Positions 34,541-46,211 of a stretch of 64,000 nucleotides of DNA are shown here, in pieces (position 1 is the first letter of the stretch; every line of letters begins with the position of its first letter). Origin of the DNA: Arbacia lixula (lineage: Eukaryota > Echinodermata > Echinoidea > Arbacioida > Arbaciidae); assembly GCA_963669155.1 (NCBI GenBank), contig OZ022581.1, forward strand, positions 13,556,857 to 13,620,856, read 5' to 3'. The translations under genes and the position numbers were made by a program. The notes under the pieces were generated by a model, which ran no database searches, was not told the origin of the DNA, and saw only the letters and a program-made list of their open reading frames with translations.

Positions 34541-37258
34541 TATGCATGAACCTTCTATATACATTCATCCTTTCTATCAGAACTCTGCGTTAATGGAACA
34601 GTGATTAGAAAGTAATTTCACCCCGCTCGTAGAGATCGAGGTGTGAGATATCATTAGGGTTAAGTGAGAAAGGAATGCGGGCTTCACACATATTCAAAGC
34701 CGGGAGAAAAAAAAACATCCCATCGAAATACGCTCATTTACATAGGGCGTTTTTCTGGTATGAATAGTTTGGTTGACACCCCTATGCAAAATATACCGCA
34801 ACATAACTGCCATGGTATTCAAAGCTACCTTTCCAAGGCTGTATTTGATTGCAGCTTAGAGAGGGGAAGGGGGGTCATGAATATGGAGGAATTGTTAGTG
34901 GGTGAATCTTTATAAAATGTGAATAGATTTGTCTGCTCTGGCTGAGAGGAGGGAAAGGATTAATGACCGATGACCTCTCCTATTGGTAGGGGAAATTCTT
35001 TTGTGATTCTTTTGCCAAGGAGTCATTTTCTCCACTTTAGATATTGGAATGGACCTCCGGTCTGGATAGCATATTATGTTTATACTCCTCAAAGGTAGTG
35101 TACTCCTTTTCTCTTGAGATTGCATAAACCACATTGCCACTTAGAAGTTTAGTTTGTGAAATGTGAAATTTAACACACATACAGCATGCAAACAAAATGA
35201 TAACCCTCTTAGTACTGAACGTTGTTAGTCCCATGTCAATAATTACACCATGCATTGCCTATGGGACTGACAGAGTTCATGGGACTGATGAAATGTAGTA
35301 GGCACATGATGATATGTTGAGCATAAAGAATGGTGTGAAAGTTCTTGCCATGTAATGTTGGTATAAGAGGCACTGTCAGGCAAGGGAGGCAGGAAATTAT
35401 TGCAAGTTTCCTCAACAAATTCTGCCCATATCCTGCTAATGCGCAGGGCGTAATTAACGCATTACCAGCCCCAAACAATCCTCATCAGGACGCTTAATTG
35501 GATTGCCTCTTCACCCGTTAGAAAGATTTCGGAAATGGGTCACGATTATTTAGAAGATATCGCAGCGGGGTGTGACTTGTTTCAAGAGTTTTTGAATCAC
35601 TAATTTTGTCTCGTTTTCCAGCTTTGCGTAGAGCTTTGGAAGACGTTCATGTGGAGACAACATTTTGGGTGTAACGCTTCTTTGTGGCCTTTCATTTCGA
35701 TAACAGATAAGGACATGTCTCCATCTAGGCTTCTAGCAATCACATTCAAACATTAATGTATAATTTGAAGGGCATCAATTCAGAGCACATACATGTATAC
35801 ATGCAGAGTTAACCAAGCTGCAATCAAGAATTTGTAAGCCTTTATTTCATAATCATGTAACCTCCAGACGATATTGATATCCTTATTTTAAACTTGGGTG
35901 TAACGGGGAGGGGAGATCAATGGCTTAGAGTAAAGGAGTATTTAATTAGGCTTGCAAAGTTACATGATTACTATTTAATGTTTATACAGCTGTGTGTCAT
36001 CACTGTCATGTGAGTATGATGATCAATGATGATTAGATAGTTTCTACAGAAGGATTCAAAGTTTTTAACTGACAAATGAAATATCTGACAGAGAAGATTG
36101 CAATATAATATTCTGCATTAAGATTGTTCAATGTAAGGATTTGATTGATTTCAAATTTGAAGTTTCATTAACTTTTACTTCCATTATGAGCCCTAAATTG
36201 CTGCGAGTGCCATGTTATCACTTTTCCAATGATTAGAAAAATCATGTTTTGTCTGTAAGCCATCCACAATCTGTTGTGGTGGTGGCTGCAATTATAGAAT
36301 CACTCCCACGTTGTACACTGATTCATCATTGAACTCATCAAAATTCTCCAACATGGTCCCATGCATAGGAAACGATGGTGTGTTGGGTCTCATCAACAAA
36401 CTACCCCAGCTACATCCTACTGATTATCGTGTTATTTCAGCCGTTGGGTGGATGGACTGGGTGAGCGAGATGAGAGATAGCACCGATAGTAGCAGGGGTA
36501 ATTGCTGACAGGTGATTCATGGTTTAGTAGTACCTTGATGGCACCAAAAGAGCATCGGGAGAACTGATACTTGGGTGGTGACAACATTCTGATGAAGAGT
36601 CTTTTTATAGAGTTTATCAAGGGTCGATGAAATGTTATATCCTTATTAGGTTATTTTAATTTGGGTTTAAAGGTGATGTACCATTTTTGCAGGCCTAATG
36701 TAACAGGTTCTGTAAATAGCATAGTATAAAATAGAAAATATTGTTGACAAAATTCCCTCAGAATATAGGATTCAGTCATGCCATTTTGGGGGGATAATAT
36801 TAACCTTGTTTAATTTATTTTTTTTTCATCTGAAAATGAAGTTTAATACCTGCAGACCATTGCACTGATAATGCACAGTCATATTTTACATACTGGACCA
36901 ACACATTGCTCGACAGAATTTGATTTTATCAGCAACATTGATACACTCTACCTTTAATCTTAAATTAAATATGTTTTCATGTATGAATATACCAGATTAC
37001 CTTAAGCACAGTCTTGGAATATTTAAAAAACATTTCTGATCTGATACAGGGACAAGTGACACTGTGAGGGTGAAAATGTTTATTTCAGGGGGATAGATTG
37101 AAAGAATTATAACAAGGAGATATGAGGATGTGCAGACATTATGATTGTATTTATTGAGTTTATGGAAATCTGTAAATTTAAAAAAAAAAGTTCCATCAAT
37201 CCACCTGTCTCTCACAGAGTCACATTGAGAAGTCAAAGAAGATTTATTGGGAAAGGAC

Positions 37259-37263
<5 letters not shown>
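34541..37263. other. No recognisable gene
   Basis: No supported exon, RNA gene or terminal repeat. A possible weak inverted pair gttagtcccatg.../...tatgggactgac lies at 35225-35272. Confidence 0.35.

Positions 37264-37290
<27 letters not shown>
37264..37290 (+). repeat. (GA)n microsatellite
   Basis: About 13 GA units. Confidence 0.9.
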
Positions 37291-37291
<1 letters not shown>

Positions 37292-37310
37292 TACACAAAC
37301 AGACATATAC

Positions 37311-37640
37311 CCTTTTCTCATTGGGTTTTCTTAGCCCCGTACTATCCTTAGCCCAGTACTATCTTTAGCCCCGTACTATTTTTTGTTTCTGTTCTCACTG
37401 GCGCTCTTAGCCCCAGACTATTTGGCTTGGCCCTGCAATTGTGGGGTTAGCCCTGCTTTTTTGCAGGGCCAAATAATCCCAGATTATTGGTGGGGCTAGC
37501 CCACTTTGGTAAAAACAAGTGAGAACAGAAAGTGGTCTAAGCTTAGCCCTGTACTATAGGTGGGGCTAAGCCCCCCCCCCCCCCCCCCTTAGCCCCACCT
37601 ATAGTACGGGGCTAAGGAAATTTTTGCCAGTGTGAAAAGC
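37311..37640. mobile_element. Nested inverted-repeat element rich in TTAGCCC motifs with a C20 run
   Basis: The outer arms ccttttctcattgggtttt followed by cttagccccgtactat pair with atagtacggggctaagg followed by tttgccagtgtgaaaag. Within it is a second inverted pair (tctgttctcactgg near 37387 and caagtgagaacagaa near 37527). TTAGCCCCGTACTAT repeats three times in the left arm. A run of about 19-20 Cs (37570-37589) sits before the right arm. Likely a composite or self-inserted MITE. Non-coding. Confidence 0.65.
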
Positions 37641-38572
37641 ATCATATAGACACAGGGACCCAGAGAGAGAATAGGAGAGGGAGAGAGTGAGGAGGAGGTG
37701 TGGGGGAGGGCAGTTGGGGGTTGGACCTGGCCTAAGTTTTCCCTGGATAAATCCAACAAATTGTCCGGAAATGTATTGTTTATTCTTTTACTTTTTAAGG
37801 TCTGTTACTCTTTTTAGATTCCCCACAAACAAAGCTCAATAGGCTATCATGGTGAAAGGCAAAGGTTAGAGTGAGCACTCTATTCCATTTTGACAGAAGT
37901 GAAGTTATTTACTAGCTTTAATCTTCTTTCGTGGGAGTAAATAGGCAGTAGAGATTTGCAGCAAATTGAAATTCAAGTTTCAGTTTTGTCATGGAAATTG
38001 GTTGAGATTTGGGGGAGTATCTGTCAATTAGGCACTCAACTTTAAAGAGAGTGAACTAAGAAAAGTAGGTGACGTCTACACATGTAATATGATTGTATAA
38101 CTTATAAGAGGGTTGAGATAAAAGCCTCTTAAAGGAGAATTAAATACTTCCAACACTTTAAGTTCAGCAATATCACGAAAAGAAACTTATTATGAACGTG
38201 TTTAGGATTAGAAACAGAGAATTACAAAGAAATCTTTTGAGGCAGGACTTATAGGGTCAAAATACTATTCCAGTAAAACGAAACACATTGGCTTTGGATA
38301 GTTTTGCCCCAGAAATGTAAAAAGAGCCTCTGTGAAAAAAACTTGTAATTTTGTCATAAGCATGGTCCAAACAGCATGGTTTAGTGTGGCCCCTCCCCCC
38401 CCCCCCCCAAAAAAAAAAAAAGAAGAAGAAGAAGAAGGAAAAAAATCTGTTTTCTAATTCATGGAACAATTATGGATTTTAAAAGAGGACGTTGTGTCTC
38501 AATATAACCTGCATGTTTGTTATAGTCCCATAAGTTGCCCCAAAGTACATTGTAATCATGCTGTGACGCATA
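37641..38572. other. No recognisable gene; poly-C/poly-A patch
   Basis: A C run followed by an A run and (GAA)4-5 at 38394-38436. Otherwise nothing supported. Confidence 0.4.
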
Positions 38573-38802
38573 TACACTACAGCTCAAAGGAATTGGCATA
38601 GGGAAAGGGAAAGGGAAGAAATGGAAGGAGCCGCAGTTTTAAACCGCGGTATATTTTGTCCAGCATTAAACTTGGTGCTTTAGCCTAAAATGCATCATGT
38701 TTCATGCTGAACTGGACAAAATATACCGCGGTTAGAAACTGCGGCTCCTTCCCTTTCTTCCCTTTCCTTTTCCCTATGCCAATTCCTTTAAGCTGTAGTG
38801 TA
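38573..38802. mobile_element. MITE family B copy 2, intact near-palindrome
   Basis: TACACTACAGCTCAAAGG ... CTTTAAGCTGTAGTGTA, 230 bp, arms of about 100 bases. Each arm has a GGGAAAGGGAAAGGGAAG tract (or its complement) and CCGCAGTTTTAAACCGCGG-type block. The flanking TA is part of the terminal palindrome. Non-coding. Confidence 0.9.
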
Positions 38803-39743
38803 GCTGTAAAATGCTAGGATTTTTTTAATACTTTAATATCTACACAAGATCGGCATAATGTTTATCTTTGTTCAATACCAAGTGGCAAATTTGCCAGTGA
38901 TTAGCAGTAATTTGAAACATGGACCATTGAACATTCATCCTTGAAATATGTCCATGGATGAGAGAAGAAACGAATTTCGCTTCTTTATTTGGCGCACACA
39001 TACTAAATGCAAGGGAACATGCAGCTTAAGTAGGTGATACAATTATATTTGGACTAATGATCTAGATAATTGTTATCCCTAAAGCTATAAGAGGAAATAT
39101 TTCACCATAACACACATGATATCAAGCTTGAAAATGCTATTGACGTATTACAAGTTCATGACAATGGTAAAAGAAGGGTATTTGGAGTTCCTGTTAACCA
39201 GAGTGGATGGCATCCAATATGAGATGTGGTGTTTCTGTAGGAGAATGTTGTTTTCCAATCAGCGGGGATAGACCTTGCCAATCTGATACACTTCTTGAGC
39301 ATGAAACGAGGTTTCCATCATGTGTAGCTTGCCTCTCAGTCTCAGAAAGGAATCATTTTCTCTCATATCCAACTAGTAAAGGATATATGCAACTATGCAT
39401 TTATCATTAATACACCATTTTCTTTATACAATTTCTCTATAAAAAAGAATCCATCTTCTCCATACTTGAAAAAAGGAGGATGCTCTTAAGAGTGAGATGG
39501 ACATTAATGTTCTCAAAGTACACTTTACCCTGTTCCAGTGTTCTCAAGTCTATGTTTACTTCTTTCATCTATCAGATAATAATGTAGCTATGTGAGGCTG
39601 AAAATGGAGCTAGCAAGAAGGATATTTATAGGGTGAGCCGACAAAGAGAAGCAGAAGATGAGGATGGATGGAAAGTGTGTGGAGATGTGAGAACTGATGC
39701 AAAACCTTCAAGTAACTTCATATGTCATTCCCCTTTTTCTTCT
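38803..39743. other. No recognisable gene
   Basis: Nothing supported. Confidence 0.4.
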
Positions 39744-39777
39744 TTATTTCCTTTCTCTCTCTTTCTCTCTCTCTCTA

Positions 39778-39808
<31 letters not shown>

Positions 39809-40430
39809 CTTTCTCTCTCTGTCTTTCTCTATCTCTTTCTTTCTCTTTCTCTTTCTCTCTGTCTCTTTCTCTCTCTTTCTCTCTCTTTCTCTCTCTTTCT
39901 CTCTCTTTCTCTTTCTCTCTCTTTCTCTCTCTTTCTCTCTCTTTCTCTCTCTTTCTCTCTCTTTCTCTCCCTGATATTTTTGTTTATTTTGTTTCTCTGT
40001 CGGCTTTCTGTATCTACCTGGCCGTAACATCATTCTGTCTCCATCTTCTTGTGCATATTGCCTTATGTTTCTCTCTCTTTTTCCCCCTTCAGTGGCCTTA
40101 TTTTTTTATTATTTCTCTCTTCCTTCCTCGCTCTTTCTGTCTCTCCCTCTTTTACTTTTTCTCTTTCTCTCTTTTTCTATCTTTTTCCCTTCTCTTCTTT
40201 CTCTTTCTTTCTCTTTCTTTCACTTTCTTTTTCTTTCTTTCTCTTTCTTTCTTTCTTTCTCTTTCTTTCTTTCTCTTTCTTTCTTTCTCTTTCTTTCTTT
40301 CTCTCTCTTTCTCTTTCTTTTTTTTCTCTCTCATTTTGTGTTTTCTTCTCCATCTCCAATTGTCTTATCTCTCTCTCTTCTCTCTTCCTCTCACTTTCTC
40401 CTTGTTTTCTGCCATGCTCTTCCTCTATCT
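39744..40430 (+). repeat. Large polypyrimidine tract (CTCTTT / CTTT arrays)
   Basis: 39755-39970 is dominated by a decamer-like (TTTCTCTCTC)n array. 40140-40335 is dominated by (TTTCTTTCTC)n. A less regular pyrimidine-rich spacer separates them. Nearly all plus-strand bases are C or T, which allows intramolecular triplex (H-DNA). Long Leu/Ser/Phe frames on the plus strand and Arg/Glu/Lys frames on the minus strand come from the repeat and are not genes. Confidence 0.95.
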
Positions 40431-40572
40431 CTCTTGAATTTGCTATCTTTCCTTGATAAAACTGGACCCATAAGTCAAGTTTATTTAGTGATCTTTCTGC
40501 CATCTGTCTCTCATTAATACATGACATTAGATATGGATGTTTGATTATGAACGTTATCAGTGTATGTATACC

Positions 40573-40848
40573 TCAAATTATTGAGTATATCTCATGAATG
40601 TATGGAGCTGTGCAAAGAAGGACAGTTTTGTATATAGCATTAATCCTGACAGATTAATCTGAATGCTAGCAGCTTAAAAACATAAAGAGAATATAAACGT
40701 AAAAATATCATCATTGTATCTTATAGCTTAAATTGTTCAGTGCCATGTATCTTGTGAATGTACAGGGCAGTGCCAAGAATGACAATATGACATTTAGTCT
40801 CACAGATAAATCTGAATGTAGCAGCTTGAAGAAATAAAGAGAGGTGAG
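40573..40848 (+). repeat. Diverged direct duplication, ~165-bp unit, two copies
   Basis: Shared blocks in order: tgagtatatctcatgaatgt versus tgccatgtatcttgtgaatgt; agattaatctgaatg versus agataaatctgaatg; tagcagctt..aa..ataaagagaa versus tagcagcttgaagaaataaagagagg. The copies are old, with many substitutions. Confidence 0.6.
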
Positions 40849-41450
40849 CTTAAATCAATGATAATGGGAAGGCATATTGTTTGTCTTTTCAGATAAACTC
40901 TAGCTTTTATTTTCTTGGAGCATTACATGATGTATTGAGACATGTACCGTTACTGTGTTCTTTTCCTCATCGTACCCTCATGTGTTGCAACCACTTTACA
41001 TCACACAAAAATGTCCACGACTGGATTAAAATTAAAAAGATAACCATCAAGATGATATTTAAGACATTGACAATGAAATTCTAAACAATTTTTTGGCATA
41101 CTATCCATTGTGAGTGACTCTGTAATTATTAAAAAAAAAATTAGAATTAAGATTTGAAACAATATATTGCACAATAGAAGTTAACATGTTTATGTTGCAT
41201 TGGTATCGCAATGTTTGTTGCCCCAATGGTCCAACCCCATAGATGAACCCATGTATGACAGTCAGTAGTAAGTCAAGTATACATTGGTCACCTCACTTTG
41301 CCCTTTAAACCGAGCGTCACCCAAATGTTACTGGCGTGCTCTGCGGTCCGACCCTGCTAATTATCGCTTGTTAAGTCTATATTCTCATCACGCGCTGGAT
41401 GAAATGAGCAAATAAGATGATCCACTGGGGCAATTATGAACCTAGGAGGC

Positions 41451-41456
<6 letters not shown>

Positions 41457-41504
<48 letters not shown>

Positions 41505-41506
41505 GA
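41457..41506 (+). repeat. (GA)n microsatellite
   Basis: About 25 GA units with one ACAG interruption. Confidence 0.93.
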
Positions 41507-41617
41507 GACCTTTCCCTGTGAACTGTGACTGTGCAGGGCAGAGAATTACTGCATCATGTTATTAATAGAATGGGCAAATCTGCAGACGTAGTAGTTGAGG
41601 TCCTTCTGTGTAATGCG

Positions 41618-41841
41618 TACACTCCAGCTCAAAGGAATTGGCATAGGGAAAGGGAAAGGGAAGAAAGGGAAGGAGCCACAGTTTTAAACCCCGGTATATT
41701 TTGTCCAGTTCAGCATGAAACAATGCTTTAGCCTAAAAAGCATCATGTTTCATGGTGAACTGGACAAAATATACCACGGTTTAAAACTGTGGCTCCTTCC
41801 CTTTCTACCCTTTCCCTTTCCCTATGCCAATTCCCAGTGTA
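41618..41841. mobile_element. MITE family B copy 3
   Basis: TACACTCCAGCTCAAAGG ... CCAATTCCCAGTGTA, 224 bp. It has the same arms as 38573-38802. The right terminus lacks a few bases of the family end (ccttt/aagctg region). The loop reads caatgctttagcctaaaaag, the unoccupied counterpart of the site where family A inserted in copy 1. Confidence 0.9.
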
Positions 41842-42022
41842 CATATCAGTTGGTAAGAAGTTCCTGGGCCTGTAACATAAAGACTTTCAGTCGGTCATAC
41901 CACTTATCTCTACAGTATTGATCCTGAATTTGCACATTACTTTACAATTGATATAAATTGCAGCTAGTGGAGTTCTATTGTAATTGTACAATAGCAAAAT
42001 TACATCACCATCACATTGAGCA

Positions 42023-42168
42023 GGCTCCCATCTTCTAAAGAGTTGCGATTGATTGGAATCAATTGCAAGACTCCCGTACCAAAAACGTGCTGAATGTGCA
42101 GCATTACGATTGATATTAATCACAGGTCAAGGTGTCATCAATTGCAACTCTTTATAAGACAGCCCCCA
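42023..42168. mobile_element. Fold-back MITE related to 8371-8507
   Basis: Left ggctcccatcttctaaagag followed by ttgcgattgat pairs with right atcaattgcaactctttata followed by agacagccccc. It shares the ataaag(a)...gattgat arm logic and the ttacgattgatat interior with the element at 8371. Confidence 0.65.
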
Positions 42169-44384
42169 GGACTTGTGATAAATAGCAGCGATGCTATTTT
42201 GATACTGAGAGTTGCGGAAAGATGGCAACTTTATAATGGTTTGGTAGGTATTTGTGATACAGGGCCCTGTTCTGTCATCATGCAATGTGTACGTGTGGAA
42301 TTTTAAACAATGTAGGGAAGTCATTGCCCTTTGGAATATCCACTGTTGCTCCTTTGCTGTGGTTCACATTTGATGACTGTTGTGTGAAATGATTTATTGC
42401 ATCTTGTCAGAAGGTCAAGATGAAACATGTGAGGAGATCATCTTCTCCGTGTTATCATCTTCCAGGGAGTATAGCAAAATATGAAATGGGTTATCATCCT
42501 GCCAGCTGCTGTATAGTTATCATTTTTCATAATTTTCAGAAGGTGATAGAATAAGAATTATAACGATGAGAGGGAAAAAGGGGGAGGAGCGAGATGATAG
42601 ATGGATGAGTGGATGAGGTGAGGGAGGGAGATGAGAAAGAGATACTGAAGAAAAGGTACAGGTAAACAAGGCCTAATGAACTGATTTCCATAAGAAAAAT
42701 GTTGCTTGACACATTTTTATTTTATTTTTGACCTACTTGAACATCTGTCCCAAAAGAAAATGGGGTACTGTTCAATGCTTGAGACCTTAGAATGATGACA
42801 AATAAATACTCAAACAGATATTTTAAGTCAACTGGTTTATCTCACAGTTTGTACAACTAACTAGACTCAAAAACTAGCTTTCAAGGACTCAAAGCAATTG
42901 TAGAAATCTTCAGGGTAATGACTGTAACTGCAACAATCTGTTTCATTCAGAATGAAATTCTTGTTATGCACCAAACAACAAGTAATCGGATGATCAGCAA
43001 TCAAATTACCCACAAAATGCAAAACTAGGAAACACAAGTTTGGACAAGCAGATGATAATAAAAACAGTGATTGTACAGCTCTATTCACTTGGGATATTTT
43101 AATTTCACGCAAAGGTAGATGCTAGTATTGTTCTGTCATTGAAATGGGGCCACCATCAAAGGGTGCATTGAGGTGGTAAGATTGAGGCTGTCTCAAATAT
43201 CCCCCTGTTTTCTCCCTTTTAGGATATTAAGACATTTTCTCAGAATGTTAATGCGTCTGTTTGACAATTACAGTATTGTGGTATTGGAATGGATACTGGA
43301 ACTTTTGAAGGCAATATTTGCAGTGGTTAATGTAGGGCTAAGAAAGTGCAAGTAGATGGATGAATTCATGACTGTTTCCATCAGGTTGCTAACAGTTCTG
43401 GATTTGTTTACACTGATGTTGATTAACCATCGGAATAACACATGAAATATTTGTTTTCCTAAAACCACACAGACTGTGTTCCTTGACCGTGTGCTATACA
43501 TGTAAGAGAAAAAAATAGTCCATAGCCTGGAGCAGAGGCTAGCAGATATTAAGCGGATGTGCTTTCCAAGTAATTAGGGTCTTCAGCGCACTATCATTCA
43601 TGCGATGGTAGCACAAACTAGCGGTGAAGTTTTGTGAATGACTGGCTGTAGACACAGATGGGCTAATAGACAGATACTGTAGATAGAAGATTGGGTGGAG
43701 CGCATCATTCCTTGCATACCGGTAGAGCATTCTCCTCATAGCGACCAGGATGAGGATGGGAAGGGATGGGACGGGACGTGGTGATTAGTACTGTCTTCAC
43801 ACAAGAACTGAGGAGTGTAAAATAATCCAGTTGTGTTGGCGGAAGTAAACAAATCTCAAGATTGCTTTCATGCTCGTATTTGTATAAATGTATACACACT
43901 CAACATTCTCGTTTATGTTCATGTTGGTGATGAATAGTGGCTTGTATGGGATTGTGGGAATTCTAATCATATTTTTAAAGAGAAGGTTAGGTTAGGTTAT
44001 ACTTCATAAAGAGGAAGGCTTGGGATTTGTGTCATAAATGCATTAAATGAGAACCATGATATAAACTTCCATATAATTCATTGACTATTTTCATATTTGT
44101 AATGTAGTAATGTAACTTATTAAATGAAACAAAAAAGGGGATGGATAAGTAAAAAGAGAAGTAGAAGATAAAAGGAATACAACTAGAGGGATAAAAGGGA
44201 GCAGGGGAACAAAATGAGAATAGAAAAAAGAGGAATAGAGGAGAAGGAGAAGGATGAATAGAAGAAAGAAGGAAGAAGTAAACAAAAATGAGAAACAACA
44301 TGAATAAGAGGAAGCTGGAGAGCAAAAGGAGAAAGGGGAAAAAAGAAAAAGAAGAGGAGAAAGATGAATAAAATGTAGACAGGG
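42169..44384. other. No recognisable gene
   Basis: Nothing supported. A cluster of short purine-rich patches precedes the GAA array at 44140-44380. The pair catagcctggagc / agaggctagc at 43523-43544 could be a remnant of a family D terminus. Confidence 0.4.
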
Positions 44385-44627
44385 GAAGAAGAAGAAGAAG
44401 AAGAAGAAGAAGAAGAAGAAGAAGAAGAAGAAGAAGAAGAAGAAGAAGAAGAAGAAGAAGAAGAAGAAGAAGAAGAAGAAGAAGAAGAAGAAGAAGAAGA
44501 AGAAGAAGAAGAAGAAGAAGAAGAAGAAGAAGAAGAAGAAGAAGAAGAAGAAGAAGAAGAAGAAGAAGAAGAAGAAGAAGAAGAAGAAGAAGAAGAAGAA
44601 GAAGAAGAAGAAGAAGAAGAAGAAGAA
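44385..44627 (+). repeat. Uninterrupted (GAA)81 trinucleotide array
   Basis: 243 bases of perfect GAA, embedded in a 0.6-kb purine-rich segment (44140-44760) that ends in GGA-type repeats. GAA/TTC arrays of this length form triplex or sticky DNA and can impede transcription, a property known for the frataxin intron repeat. Poly-Leu and poly-Ser frames on the minus strand are artefacts of the repeat. Confidence 0.98.
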
Positions 44628-44862
44628 AGAGAAGGAAGGAGAAATAAGACATTTGATAAGAAACAGGAGAGAGAAAATGAAGAGAAAAAAAGAATGAAGA
44701 GATGAGAAGGAGGAGAGGAGGAGGAGAGGAGGAGGAGAGGAGGAGGAGGAGGAGGCAGTATATCTTCAGCTGGCTGCATGTATGTGCGAACACCCATCCT
44801 AATGAGGCTGTGATGAGGTGATATAGGAGGAGGTGGATGTAATGAATTATAAGTCAGTCCCT

Positions 44863-45690
44863 AGGCATTCCTTGCCATCCCATCTCATACCTTGAGGTAA
44901 CCGCAGCTCTCAAGATAAGCAGATTAACGCATGGGGCAGGATTGAATGTTGGTGTAGCTTGTTAGTCCTGTTCACACCAATCAATTTCTGCTGCTGCTCA
45001 TGTGGTATACATTTATATTGTTTTGAGATGTGAATGCACCATCTACTTCCTTCCATCCCACCCCAGCCCATGAAGCTATCAAGACCTGAGGATTGGATGT
45101 GGGTGTAGCTCGTAAGCCCTGTTCACATCTGTCTCCGCTTATATTGTATATTATACACTTATGTAGGTATGAGTACATGTATGTGAATGCACTTAAAACA
45201 TCCCATCCCATTCCATCACATGAGGTTACAGCCATTAAAGGGAAAATACTGTACTGGGAAGACAAAAATGCCTTCAAAAGGTGATCGTGAGCAATTTTCT
45301 TGCCAATGGTCTTAAATTCATATATTGTCCATTTTAGAAACTTGCTGAAAGTGATTTGCCCTAAAATGATCCACATTTGGAGTGATTAGTGATTAAATCA
45401 CAAATCCTCAAAATGTTCGGCCCGAACATTTTAAAGATTTCACTAATAATCATTAATGACTCCGAATGTGGATCATTTGAGGGCAAATAACTTTCTGCAA
45501 GTTTCTAAAATGGACAATATATGAATTTAAGACCATTGGCAAGAAAATTGCTCACGATCACCTTTTGAAGGCATTTTTGTCTTCCCAGTACAGTATATCC
45601 CCTTTAATAAGATGTACAGATTAGTACATGAGGAAGGATCGATTTTTCTATCGCTTGTTAGCCCAGTTCACACATGAAATACATAATATG
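44863..45690 (+). repeat. Diverged tandem repeat, ~152-bp unit, 2 plus a partial copy, split by a palindromic element
   Basis: The block ggattgaatgttggtgtagc followed by ttgttagtcctgttcacacc (44939) recurs as ggattggatgtgggtgtagc followed by tcgtaagccctgttcacatc (45090). It recurs partially as cgcttgttagcccagttcacaca after the palindrome (about 45652). Each unit also has a catcccat...tgaggttacagcc-type segment. The 375-bp palindrome (45234-45608) lies between units two and three. Confidence 0.6.
45234..45608. mobile_element. 375-bp near-perfect palindrome (fold-back MITE), ATTAAAGGG ends
   Basis: The two halves are reverse complements over about 187 bases each, centred on a single base at 45421 (ATGTTCGG-C-CCGAACAT). 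Only scattered mismatches or small indels are present. Ends are ATTAAAGGG and CCCTTTAAT, so TTAA (or TA) is the probable target. The very small spacer means it could extrude as a cruciform. Non-coding. Confidence 0.9.
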
Positions 45691-45985
45691 AACTTAGTGT
45701 AAAGTTAACCTCATGCAGACCAAAAATATAAAATTGTATCTGCTCCTATGTAGACTACATACTTCTTGATTCTGTTGAATGGAGATTCAATTTAACTTTG
45801 GGTTTATGTCCCTGATCAGAAAATCATGCGCTATTTTGTGAACTTTTGGTGTGTGCAGATGCATTTGGAAGTGAAGGGATGAGCACTTAGCCTGTGTGTC
45901 CAGTCATGGCTTTGATTGAAATGTACAAACAGGCAAGAACCTATAGAACAAGTGTAGAGCCTAGAGCCCAAGATATCTAACACTT

Positions 45986-46211
45986 TGCCTGGTGTTCAGG
46001 CTGTTTGGCATTCCTCCTCCAAACTATTCAATAAACAGGTCTGGCTGCAGAAAAATACCAGTAATCAATACCTCGTCCTTCTCTCTACTCCAAACATACT
46101 GAAGAAAGGAAATAAAGGAAAAAGTGACTAGTCTTGTCTTGTGAACACTAGACCCATTATGTATTTAAACGTTTTGGTTTTATTTTCTCCAACAGCCTCC
46201 TGCTAAGGCTA
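45986..46211 (+). mobile_element. MITE family D copy 5
   Basis: TGCCTGGTGTTCAGGCTGTT at the left, then ctattcaataaacaggtctg and gactagtcttgtcttgtgaa. The right end is CAGCCTCCTGCTAAGGCTAG. Block order as in other copies. Confidence 0.75.

Noticed and set aside
36437-36470. GGGTGGATGGACTGG followed by GTGAGC, resembling another DW-ending first exon
   Set aside because: No proper upstream frame or initiation context; likely coincidence.
39633-40527. Several frames over 100 codons rich in Leu/Ser/Phe or Arg/Glu/Lys
   Set aside because: All lie in the polypyrimidine tract and open frames appear in several phases at once, as expected of a repeat.
43980-44000. AGGTTAGGTTAGG resembling telomeric repeats
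   Set aside because: Only three units; too short to mean an interstitial telomere array.
44032-44797. Long minus-strand frames of poly-Leu and poly-Ser
   Set aside because: These are translations of the (GAA)81 array and neighbouring purine repeats, not genes.
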